DNA of 7,882 bases from positions 1-7,882 of the forward strand of contig CAIPUQ010000148.1 of the NCBI GenBank assembly GCA_903868295.1, written 5' to 3'. Position 1 is the stretch's first letter; each line of letters opens with the position of its first letter. The notes beneath the pieces were generated by a model that saw only the letters and a list, made by a program, of their open reading frames with translations, was not told the DNA's origin and did not search any database. Of this stretch, positions 1 to 5,587 are shown in pieces. This DNA is from an uncultured Roseiflexaceae bacterium (lineage in GTDB: Bacteria > Chloroflexota > Chloroflexia > Chloroflexales > Roseiflexaceae). The position numbers and the translations under genes were made by a program.

Positions 1-423
1 CGGTCGGCCGTACTCGGCGTGGTTGCGGTCCCAGGGTGATAGATAGATCCCAAACGGCATACCTACCGCCGCACATGCTGCTGCCAGCGCTTTGACGACG
101 TCGCCTTGGCCGTTCTGCCAGCGACTGTTCGCAACGGTATGCGCACTATATGCCGACGGCCAGAGACAAAAGCCGTCGTGGTGCTTGGCCGTCAAAATCA
201 GCCCGCGCATCCCACCGCGCAGAGCGGTGTCGACGATTTGGGTTGCATCGAACGCACTGGGGTTGAATGTATCGGGCGACTCGTCGCCGTAGCCCCATTC
301 GCGGTCGGTGAAGGTGTTGACGGTGAAGTGGAGGAACCCATAAAACTCCCGTTCGTGCCAGCGCTGTTGCCGTGCCGAAGGTGTGGGTCCGTAGGGTACG
401 AGTCCAAGCTGGTGGTGCGTCAT
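1..423 (-). CDS. GH29 alpha-L-fucosidase, N-terminal part (runs off left edge)
   Basis: The frame is open from an ATG at 423 to the left edge, giving the first 141 residues with no stop. It resembles the N-terminal part of the glycoside hydrolase family 29 (beta/alpha)8 barrel: FYGFLHFTVNTFTDREW (27-43), then DTFNPSAFDATQIV (51-64), then the hallmark TAKHHDGFCLWPS (78-90) and GIYLSPWDRN (125-134). GH29 enzymes release L-fucose from glycans by a retaining mechanism; the catalytic nucleophile Asp would lie beyond the edge, so activity cannot be judged. The start is supported by GAGG six bases upstream. There is no signal peptide, so the enzyme is probably cytoplasmic and acts on imported oligosaccharides. 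It lies downstream of the smpB terminator, so it should be an independent transcription unit. Family call is strong; the exact substrate is unknown. Confidence 0.85.
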   Translation of the reverse strand, partial: MTHHQLGLVPYGPTPSARQQRWHEREFYGFLHFTVNTFTDREWGYGDESPDTFNPSAFDATQIVDTALRGGMRGLILTAKHHDGFCLWPSAYSAHTVANSRWQNGQGDVVKALAAACAAVGMPFGIYLSPWDRNHAEYGRP

Positions 424-451
424 TGCATACCTCGTTGTCTGCGATATGGCT

Positions 452-480
452 ATTCTACGGTATGTGGCATACCTGTGGCA
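452..480 (-). promoter_or_regulatory. Weak promoter candidate for the fucosidase gene
   Basis: On the minus strand a TAGAAT hexamer (457-452) lies about 28 bases before the fucosidase ATG. The hexamer 17 bases upstream (TGCCAC, 480-475) is a very poor -35 match. If real, the promoter would need an activator. The region between the two hexamers is filled by an inverted repeat described separately. Confidence 0.3.
459..473. repeat. Inverted repeat GGTATG-TGG-CATACC, operator candidate
   Basis: A perfect 6-bp inverted repeat with a 3-base centre lies between the putative -10 and -35 of the fucosidase gene. One half-site (GCATACC) is repeated at 425-431, next to the ribosome binding site and 42 bases from the copy at 467-473, about four helical turns. 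That placement suits a repressor site for a sugar-responsive regulator, but no regulator gene is in the window. Confidence 0.35.
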
Positions 481-487
481 GGCACAC

Positions 488-511
488 AAAAACCAGGGAT
501 TGCTCCCTGGT
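488..511 (-). terminator. Rho-independent terminator after smpB
   Basis: On the minus strand, ACCAGGGA and TCCCTGGT form a perfect 8-bp stem around a GCAA tetraloop. It is followed by a run of T (complement of 492-488). It begins about 30 bases after the smpB stop, a classic intrinsic terminator position, and separates smpB from the fucosidase gene. Confidence 0.85.
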
Positions 512-540
512 CGTGCGTGTCGGTGGCGCTCTTCGTTCCG

Positions 541-1020
541 CTAACGATTGCTGAGCTTCATCTGGCGATCGATGTCGCGCTTCACGTCGCGCTCGGCGAT
601 TGCTTCACGCTTGTCGTGTTGCTTTTTGCCCTTGGCGACGCCCACTTCGACTTTGACATATTGATTGTCGAAGAAGATGCGCAGTGGCACAAACGTATAC
701 CCACGGCGGGTGATGAGCTGGTAGATTTCGTGGATTTCGCGCCGCTTGAGCAACAGTTTGCGCTTGCGTGTTGGGTCGTGGTTGAACACCACCCCAGACT
801 GGCTGTAGGGTGATATGTGGGCGTCATACAGCCACGCCTCGCCGTCTTCGATGCGCGCATACGAGCCGCGCAATTGGCACTTGCCGGCACGGATCGATTT
901 GACTTCGGTACCGTTCAGCACGATGCCGGCGGTGAAGCGTTGTTCGATGAAGTATTCGTGGAAGGCATTGCGATTGTCGGCCATCGTCTTGCCCGAGAGT
1001 GATTTGCGATCTGTGCCCAT
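541..1020 (-). CDS. smpB: SsrA-binding protein SmpB
   Basis: A 159-aa SmpB, the partner of tmRNA (SsrA) in trans-translation: it binds the tRNA-like part of tmRNA and delivers it to stalled ribosomes so that the nascent chain is tagged and released. Family hallmarks are visible: NRNAFHEYFIEQRFTAGIVL near the N-terminus, then NGTEVKSIRAGKCQL, then the decoding-centre tail KGKKQHDKREAIAERD. Length is normal. The start at 1020 is preferred over the internal ATG at 984, because the residues before the second Met (SGKTMADNRNA) align with the conserved KTIAxNRKA block; an AGGT lies seven bases upstream. It starts 39 bases after the PfkB kinase stop, so the two are probably co-transcribed, and an intrinsic terminator follows. 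The ssrA gene itself is not in this window. Confidence 0.96.
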   Translation of the reverse strand: MGTDRKSLSGKTMADNRNAFHEYFIEQRFTAGIVLNGTEVKSIRAGKCQLRGSYARIEDGEAWLYDAHISPYSQSGVVFNHDPTRKRKLLLKRREIHEIYQLITRRGYTFVPLRIFFDNQYVKVEVGVAKGKKQHDKREAIAERDVKRDIDRQMKLSNR

Positions 1021-1059
1021 GTGTCGTACCTATTCTGCAGTGGGAACGGTGAGACGTGG

Positions 1060-1896
1060 TTAGCTGCGGTGTTGTTGCACCCGTGTCTCGATGGTCCCTC
1101 TGTCCGGGATCGCCGAGATGCCCAGTCCCTCGACGCTGGCTGCAGCCACCACTGCGGCGAAGTACCCTGCCACAATGGCGTCGCGTGTCTCTTGGTAACG
1201 CACCATCAGGGCTGCCGCAAAGACATCACCGGCACCGGTCGGGTCGACTTCGTTGGCAGGGTAGGCCGGGATGTGGATGGGGGTGCCGGAGATAAAGATG
1301 TCGGCCCCACGGGCTCCGTAGGTCAAAGCCACAATCCCGCAGTGTTCGGCGTAGCGCTCTGCCACCGAGCGATCGCCGTGCACGTCTTCGATGCTCATCA
1401 CCAAGATGTCGACACGGCGCAACAACGCAGCTGCCGGTTCGAACGGGATGTACTCGATTTGGCAGGGGAACGGCGCAGCCCAGCGGCGCATCATCCCTTG
1501 TGGGGTCATTCCGATGAGCGCATCGGGGAACGCATCAACAAGGGTCAGCGGTGTTTCGGCCAATATCGGCCCCAAATGGACGATGGGGGCATCACGCCAC
1601 GTAGCGGGGATATCGCTGGCAGCCAGGGGCTGTGCATCGCCGTGGAGGAACTGGATGCGGCCGTTGGGCGTGTAGCGATTCTCAAAAATCGGGGCGTTGC
1701 TGTGGCTGACCGTGGCGACCGGTACATCGGTGGGCCAGTCGGCAGGCAGTGTCGCTTTGGCAGAGACGATGCCGGGGCGGCGACCGAGGCGTTGGGCGGT
1801 GCGGGCAGCGTAGAGCGACGTACCCCCGGGGATGGTAGCGCCATCCGGGAGCAGATCGCTGGTTATATGGCCGAGCATCAGGTAGTCTGGGTTCAT
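1060..1896 (-). CDS. PfkB-family carbohydrate kinase, substrate unknown
   Basis: A 278-aa kinase of the PfkB/ribokinase fold, which transfers phosphate from ATP to a sugar, polyol or nucleoside hydroxyl. Two signatures are visible: IPGGTSLYAA (residues 22-31), the N-terminal glycine pair that closes on the substrate, and DPTGAGDVFAAAL (218-230), the anion hole with catalytic Asp224. The protein is short for the family (often 300-330 aa), with no sign of truncation. Upstream of the ATG is AGGTGA with a 4-base spacer, directly after a terminator-like T run. The substrate cannot be read from sequence: ribokinase, adenosine kinase and inositol-kinase-like members share this layout. Position between jag and smpB suggests a housekeeping or salvage role, but this is inference. 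Confidence 0.88.
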   Translation of the reverse strand: MNPDYLMLGHITSDLLPDGATIPGGTSLYAARTAQRLGRRPGIVSAKATLPADWPTDVPVATVSHSNAPIFENRYTPNGRIQFLHGDAQPLAASDIPATWRDAPIVHLGPILAETPLTLVDAFPDALIGMTPQGMMRRWAAPFPCQIEYIPFEPAAALLRRVDILVMSIEDVHGDRSVAERYAEHCGIVALTYGARGADIFISGTPIHIPAYPANEVDPTGAGDVFAAALMVRYQETRDAIVAGYFAAVVAAASVEGLGISAIPDRGTIETRVQQHRS

Positions 1897-1906
1897 TGTG
1901 TCACCT

Positions 1907-1946
1907 AAAAAAGCAACGCGGTCAGTCGCTCGTGCTCCTGACCGCG
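1907..1946 (-). terminator. Terminator or attenuator between jag and the PfkB kinase
   Basis: On the minus strand, CGCGGTCAG (1946-1938) pairs perfectly over 9 bp with CTGACCGCG (1925-1917) across a 12-base loop, followed by TTGC and six T (1912-1907). This is a good intrinsic terminator after the rpmH-rnpA-yidC-jag block. The T run abuts the AGGTGA ribosome binding site of the kinase (1906-1901), so downstream expression needs read-through or a separate start. The dual terminator/leader geometry is the odd point. Confidence 0.7.
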
Positions 1947-1968
1947 CCGTGCCGTATCGGGGGTCGTA

Positions 1969-2655
1969 TTAGCTCTCTGCTTTGGCGGGGAAGATGACGA
2001 TTTTGCGGGTCTCGCCTTCGCCCTCAGACTCGGTATAGACCGTTGGGTCGTCGCGCAGGGCGAGGTGGATGTAGCGTCGATCTGCACCCGACATCGGTTC
2101 GAAGTAGTGTGGGGTTTTGCTCTGGCGTACCCGTTCGGCCATCCGGCGGGCCATGCTTTCGAGCATTTCTTGGCGTCGTTGTCGGTAGTTACCAACGTCT
2201 ACAACAATTTGCGGCCATTTGCGACTGGTACGTCCGGCGAGCAGGTTGACCATGAACTGGATCGATCGCAGCGTGTCGCCGCGGCGCCCAATCAACAGGC
2301 CCATGGCTTCTTCGTCAGCACCTTCGACATGCAGAGTGATGGTCTCTTCGACACCGCCGTCTTGGGCGGGTGCGGTGGTTTTGACTGCCGATACGAACCC
2401 CTCGATGCCCATGTGATCGAGCATTTGTTCGAGCACATGTCGGGCATGTTTGGCCAAATCTTCGTGGCTGGCGGGTTCGCTTGGTTCGTCGTCGACCACA
2501 CTGACACGCACGAGGGCTTCTTCTTCGTCGTTGCCGCTGATGAGGATCTCGATGGCGACTTCGTCGCGATCACGACCCAGCTGGGCAAGCGCGAGGTCGA
2601 CGGCATCGGCGACGGTTCGTGCGCTTATTTCGATCGAGGGCTTCTGCTTTGACAT
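1969..2655 (-). CDS. jag: KhpB/Jag RNA-binding protein (Jag_N-KH-R3H)
   Basis: A 228-aa protein with the three parts of the Jag/KhpB (SpoIIIJ-associated, EloR) family: an N-terminal Jag_N domain (about 1-50) with the SIEISARTVADAVDLAL start; a KH domain around 85-155 with the RNA-binding GxxG loop seen as GRRG (123-126); and a C-terminal R3H domain with the R-x3-H signature RRYIH (193-197). KhpB works with KhpA as a global RNA chaperone, and in Gram-positive bacteria affects cell elongation and division. The start was set at 2655: the ATG at 2661 directly abuts the AGGAG ribosome binding site, whereas 2655 has a 6-base spacer. It follows yidC by about 30 bases, the usual order. A terminator-like hairpin follows the stop. 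Confidence 0.95.
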   Translation of the reverse strand: MSKQKPSIEISARTVADAVDLALAQLGRDRDEVAIEILISGNDEEEALVRVSVVDDEPSEPASHEDLAKHARHVLEQMLDHMGIEGFVSAVKTTAPAQDGGVEETITLHVEGADEEAMGLLIGRRGDTLRSIQFMVNLLAGRTSRKWPQIVVDVGNYRQRRQEMLESMARRMAERVRQSKTPHYFEPMSGADRRYIHLALRDDPTVYTESEGEGETRKIVIFPAKAES

Positions 2656-2684
2656 GTGCATCTCCTCGGTACAAAACGAAGGGG

Positions 2685-3590
2685 CTACTTGGTTGCAGTC
2701 GGCTTGTGGTCAGGATCGTTGAGCGGCTTGAGCACGTCCCAGAACTCTGCGGCCGTCTTGGACTGGGCCTGGCTCGCTTCGACTTCGTGCTGACTCACCC
2801 CAACCACCACTGGGGGCGGGAAGAAGCCTGCATCGGTCGGCAAAAACTTCAAATAGTTGGCAAGTGATCCCCAGCCGCCGATGACATACTGCTGAATCAT
2901 CGACAGAATGCTGCCGACCACCCAGTACAGCACCGCACCCGAAGGGAACGTGAACCCGATGTAGCCGAACAACAACGGCATGAACAGCAACGTCTGCGTC
3001 ATCGCCTTTTGTTGTGGGTCTTGGACCCGTGGGGTCGACATCAGCTGCACAATCAATTGGAAGATGACCGACAACACCGGCAAGATGTAGTACGGATCGG
3101 TTTTGCCCAGGTCAATCAACCACAAAAACCCACCGGAGAGCGGGGGTTGATTCAATGTGGTCGCAGCAATCGCCGTCCCCATATTGCCGGCATTCTGCAA
3201 CACGGTCAACATGTTGGCAGCTGCGTATTCGGCGGGGGCGACGCTCGTGAGGTGAAAGACTGCTTGGTAAATACCCAAGAACAGCGGCAATTGGAAGACC
3301 ATTGGCAGACAACCCGTCACCGGATTGGCGTTGTTCTCTTTGTAGAGTGCCATCGTCTCTTGTTGCAGGCGCTGCGGGTCTTTGCCGTGTTTGCGTTGCA
3401 GTTCTTGTAGAGCAGGCTGGAGGGCTTGAATCTTGCGGCTCGACTGGAGCTGGCGCACCGTCAACGGGAGCAGGACTAACCGGGCGATTATGGTAAAGAT
3501 GATGACTGCCACACCACCATTGCCGGTCCAGTTATAGAACGTCATTAACATTGCTTCGAGGAACGATACAAGCGAGGTCCATAAAGCCAT
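2685..3590 (-). CDS. yidC: Membrane protein insertase YidC (Oxa1 family)
   Basis: A 301-aa YidC/Oxa1/Alb3 insertase of the short type without the large periplasmic P1 domain of proteobacteria. It inserts membrane proteins alone or with SecYEG. Visible features: first core membrane segment at about 27-45 holding the conserved groove arginine (R37, in IIARLVLLPLT); a charged cytoplasmic hairpin (about 50-90); the family block NPVTGCLPMVFQLPLFLGIY (89-108); and further hydrophobic segments including PYYILPVLSVIFQLIVQLMS and FPSGAVLYWVVGSILSMIQQ. No lipobox is seen, unlike many Firmicutes YidC. The start was moved to ATG 3590: AAGGTGAT lies six bases upstream and overlaps a GTG at 3599 that would otherwise be the start. 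The gap to rnpA is 12 bases and no yidD lies between, though one is common there. Confidence 0.95.
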   Translation of the reverse strand: MALWTSLVSFLEAMLMTFYNWTGNGGVAVIIFTIIARLVLLPLTVRQLQSSRKIQALQPALQELQRKHGKDPQRLQQETMALYKENNANPVTGCLPMVFQLPLFLGIYQAVFHLTSVAPAEYAAANMLTVLQNAGNMGTAIAATTLNQPPLSGGFLWLIDLGKTDPYYILPVLSVIFQLIVQLMSTPRVQDPQQKAMTQTLLFMPLLFGYIGFTFPSGAVLYWVVGSILSMIQQYVIGGWGSLANYLKFLPTDAGFFPPPVVVGVSQHEVEASQAQSKTAAEFWDVLKPLNDPDHKPTATK

Positions 3591-3602
3591 GGGAATCACC
3601 TT

Positions 3603-3965
3603 TTAGTGCGTGGGCGCGACTTCGGTTGGGGTATATGCACCAGCACGCCGCAGAAGAGTAGCAACAAGATCGAGGAGTTTGGGGAAAGGGGTCAACAAGA
3701 GGGAACGTGAGCGTGCAATAAAGACAATGTCCACATTCCCACGGATGTATTGAAACTGCAGGCGGATTGCCTCGCGCACCCGACGCTTAATACGATTACG
3801 AATGACCGCTCCACCGTGACGGCGAGCGACCACTATGCCGCATCGTGCGGTACGTTGACGAGCGGGCGCAACGCTGATAGACAGTCTTGCATCGTCATGG
3901 TGATTGCCATGCGTGCGCACTCGTTGGAAGTGCGCTGGTCGACGCAAGCGATACTGCCGTTTCAT
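3603..3965 (-). CDS. rnpA: Ribonuclease P protein component
   Basis: A 120-aa basic protein, normal length for RnpA, the protein cofactor of RNase P that helps the catalytic RNA bind the 5' leader of pre-tRNAs. It opens with the typical MKRQYRLRRPAHFQRVRTHG, and holds the RNR motif as AVIRNRIKRRVREAIRLQFQ (from residue 53), with the expected VVARRHGGAVIRNRIKRR context. It starts 26 bases after rpmH and ends 12 bases before yidC, the classic rpmH-rnpA-yidC order. The ribosome binding site is weak (GAGAGAG about 10 bases upstream), so it may be translated partly by coupling to rpmH. Confidence 0.95.
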   Translation of the reverse strand: MKRQYRLRRPAHFQRVRTHGNHHDDARLSISVAPARQRTARCGIVVARRHGGAVIRNRIKRRVREAIRLQFQYIRGNVDIVFIARSRSLLLTPFPKLLDLVATLLRRAGAYTPTEVAPTH

Positions 3966-3991
3966 CGTTCAGCCCGCTCTCTCTACGATAC

Positions 3992-4165
3992 TTAGCGGCT
4001 GGTCCGCTGTACTGCTCGCCGCTCGTCACTCACCGTCAAACGCCAGCGACCGGATAACCGGCGGCGCTTCAATACGGCACGACCGTCTTTGGTTTTCATC
4101 CGCTCCAAAAAGCCGTGCTTGCGGCGGCGTGGAATACGCTTTGGTTGCCATGTACGTTTGGGCAT
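3992..4165 (-). CDS. rpmH: Large ribosomal subunit protein bL34
   Basis: A 57-aa protein read by translating the minus strand from ATG 4165 to TAA 3994-3992. It begins MPKRTWQPKRIPRRRKHGFL and continues with ERMKTKDGRAVLKRRRLSGR then WRLTVS, the canonical bL34 pattern (MPKRTxQP, HGFxxRMxTKxGR, VLxRRR, RLTV). bL34 is a small basic protein of the 50S subunit. A GAAGGGG ribosome binding site lies about 8 bases upstream. About eleven residues (ending QRTSR) extend past the usual RLTVS end, making it longer than the 44-46 aa of many bacteria. It is first in the rpmH-rnpA-yidC-jag run and follows a consensus promoter by about 80 bases. Confidence 0.97.
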   Translation of the reverse strand: MPKRTWQPKRIPRRRKHGFLERMKTKDGRAVLKRRRLSGRWRLTVSDERRAVQRTSR

Positions 4166-4211
4166 TATCCAACCCCTTCAATAGCCAAAATAGGCCACAT
4201 GATGTTACGTT

Positions 4212-4227
4212 GTGTTGGTCGCAACAC
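4212..4227 (-). other. Small leader hairpin before rpmH
   Basis: GTGTTG and CAACAC form a perfect 6-bp stem with a CGAC loop inside the transcribed leader, shortly after the expected start of transcription. It could shape mRNA stability or autoregulation of the ribosomal operon. Nothing beyond the pairing supports a function. Confidence 0.3.
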
Positions 4228-4244
4228 GGTCAATACAATATGCC

Positions 4245-4274
4245 ATTATACCGGTGCGGGTGCGCGTGTGTCAA
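4245..4274 (-). promoter_or_regulatory. Consensus sigma70-type promoter of the rpmH operon
   Basis: On the minus strand TTGACA (4274-4269) and TATAAT (4250-4245) are both perfect hexamers, 18 bases apart. The start of transcription is expected near 4238, giving a leader of about 70 bases to the rpmH ATG. It lies 83 bases after the S1-protein stop and explains high expression of rpmH, rnpA, yidC and jag. Confidence 0.88.
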
Positions 4275-4315
4275 ATAGACGAGCCGTGGCTGCCTGCTTG
4301 TCATCGTCGCGCAAT

Positions 4316-4344
4316 CCCCGCCTGCACCAGCGGTGCAGGCGGGG
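4316..4344 (-). terminator. Strong GC-rich hairpin after the S1-protein gene
   Basis: A perfect 13-bp stem (4316-4328 with 4332-4344) with a 3-base loop starts 12 bases after the S1-protein stop. There is no T run on the minus strand (ATTGCGCG follows), so it is not a textbook intrinsic terminator. It may be a U-less terminator, a pause site, or a 3'-end stabiliser. Confidence 0.5.
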
Positions 4345-4356
4345 CGGGGAACGGTA

Positions 4357-5541
4357 TTATTCGACGTTGAGAGTGCGTTTGATGACATCGCTCGGCAACG
4401 CAGTGCCGCCACGGGTGCCACCGATGCGATTGGACTTCTCGCGCGTCTCGGCGCCGAAGCGGGCAGCCAAGTCGGCCAAGGTTGCGTCGCCCTCGAAGCC
4501 GGCTTCGGCGCTCGAAGCCGAGGTGTAGGTCTCGGGTTTGCGGTTGTCGTCGCGCTTCGGGCGGCGCTCACCGGCGGGACGATCCTCACGTGGCTGACGG
4601 GCAGCACGATCGGGGCGCTCGCTGGCAGGGCGGTCTTCGAGGTATGCGCTCAGGCTGATGCGGTTGTTGGCCGTATCGACGTTGAGGACACGAACCTGCA
4701 GCTCGGTGCCGATTTCCGGCTTTTTGCCGCCGGGGATCTCGCTGCTGTGCACCAGACCGTCGCGACCGACGCCGATGTTGACAAAGACGCCGAATGGCGA
4801 ATGCCCGCTGACTTTGCCCTGCAAAATCTGGCCCTGGCTGATGGCATCCAACTTGGGGTCGGTGCTGGCACGGCGCAGGCTCAGGCTGATGCGGCCCTGG
4901 GCGGGGTCGATTTCGATGATTTTGAAGGTGTACGACTGACCGATGGTCACGGCATCTTCGACCTTGGCGACACGGGTGTCGGCCAGTTCAGAGATATGGA
5001 CCAGACCGTCTTTGCCGACACCGATATCGACGAATGCGCCGATGGCAGTCGTGCTCTTGACGACGCCTTCGATGGAATCACCTGCATGCAGGGCGTTGAT
5101 GGCATCGTTGTTCACTTCGGGGCGGCGACGGCGCTCGGTGCGAGCGGGGCGCTCCTGGGTGCGCATCGTCAGGCTGATGCGGTTCTTGGACTGGTCGACT
5201 TCGAGTACCTTGACGGTGACATCTTGGCCAACAGCTACCACGTCTTCGACCTTTTCGACCCGGGCATCAGCCAGTTCAGAGATGTGGACCAAACCGTCAC
5301 GACCGACGCCGATGCTGATAAAGGCACCGTACGGAGTGATGGATTTGACCTTACCCTGCAGAATCTGACCAGCGACCAACTCTTGCATGCCTTTTTTGGC
5401 GCGCTTTTCAGCGACTTCAGCGCTTGCGGCTGGGGTTTCAGCGCTGGCCACTGGGGCTTCGGCGCTGACCACTGGGGTTTCGGCGCTGGTCACTGGGGTT
5501 TCAGTGCTTTCTGGGGTTGGGTTTTGCGTCTCTTCGGTCAT
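4357..5541 (-). CDS. RNA-binding protein with three S1 domains (RpsA-like)
   Basis: A 394-aa protein with three tandem S1 (OB-fold) domains at about 57-127, 152-224 and 235-299. Each has the G-x-V...GAF/GVF...G-V-G-R/K-DGLVHxSE...NRISL pattern. The first two carry DGLVHISELAD; the third has DGLVHSSE with a degenerate linker. The N-terminus (15-42) is a disordered run of four 7-residue repeats, (T/A)PVxSAE, and the C-terminal 95 residues are rich in Arg, Asp and Glu, as in RNA-binding tails. bS1-type proteins hold mRNA on the 30S subunit; three-domain forms exist in several phyla, so this may be the organism's S1 or a paralogue. AGGAGG lies 10 bases before the ATG, and a three-codon ATG-ACC-TAA sits in that spacer. 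It starts 46 bases after the chelatase stop and may be co-transcribed with it. Confidence 0.88.
   Translation of the reverse strand: MTEETQNPTPESTETPVTSAETPVVSAEAPVASAETPAASAEVAEKRAKKGMQELVAGQILQGKVKSITPYGAFISIGVGRDGLVHISELADARVEKVEDVVAVGQDVTVKVLEVDQSKNRISLTMRTQERPARTERRRRPEVNNDAINALHAGDSIEGVVKSTTAIGAFVDIGVGKDGLVHISELADTRVAKVEDAVTIGQSYTFKIIEIDPAQGRISLSLRRASTDPKLDAISQGQILQGKVSGHSPFGVFVNIGVGRDGLVHSSEIPGGKKPEIGTELQVRVLNVDTANNRISLSAYLEDRPASERPDRAARQPREDRPAGERRPKRDDNRKPETYTSASSAEAGFEGDATLADLAARFGAETREKSNRIGGTRGGTALPSDVIKRTLNVE
5416..5499 (-). repeat. Four 21-bp coding repeats in the S1-protein N-terminus
   Basis: Four tandem copies of a 21-base unit encode (T/A)P(V/A)xSAE, residues 15-42. The copies vary at one or two codons. 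This looks like an expandable low-complexity linker rather than a domain. Confidence 0.7.
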
Positions 5542-5587
5542 ATTAGGTCATCCTCCTAGATTACTGCACTACAATATGGAACCAATA

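Noticed and set aside
430..540. tmRNA (ssrA) or a tRNA next to smpB
   Set aside because: The hairpin there is a terminator with a T run; no acceptor stem, T-loop or CCA-like end was found.
106..813. A 235-codon plus-strand open frame across the fucosidase and smpB
   Set aside because: It spans two recognised minus-strand genes and the terminator between them, and has no family features.
1021..1908. A 295-codon plus-strand open frame opposite the PfkB kinase
   Set aside because: It is a high-GC antisense shadow; the minus strand carries the PfkB signatures in order.
5416..5499. CRISPR-like repeat array
   Set aside because: The repeats are contiguous without spacers and encode a 7-residue protein repeat.
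4333..5559. A 408-codon plus-strand open frame opposite the S1-protein gene
   Set aside because: Its sequence mirrors the S1 domain repeats in antisense, it has no recognisable domain, and the minus-strand protein has three clear S1 domains.
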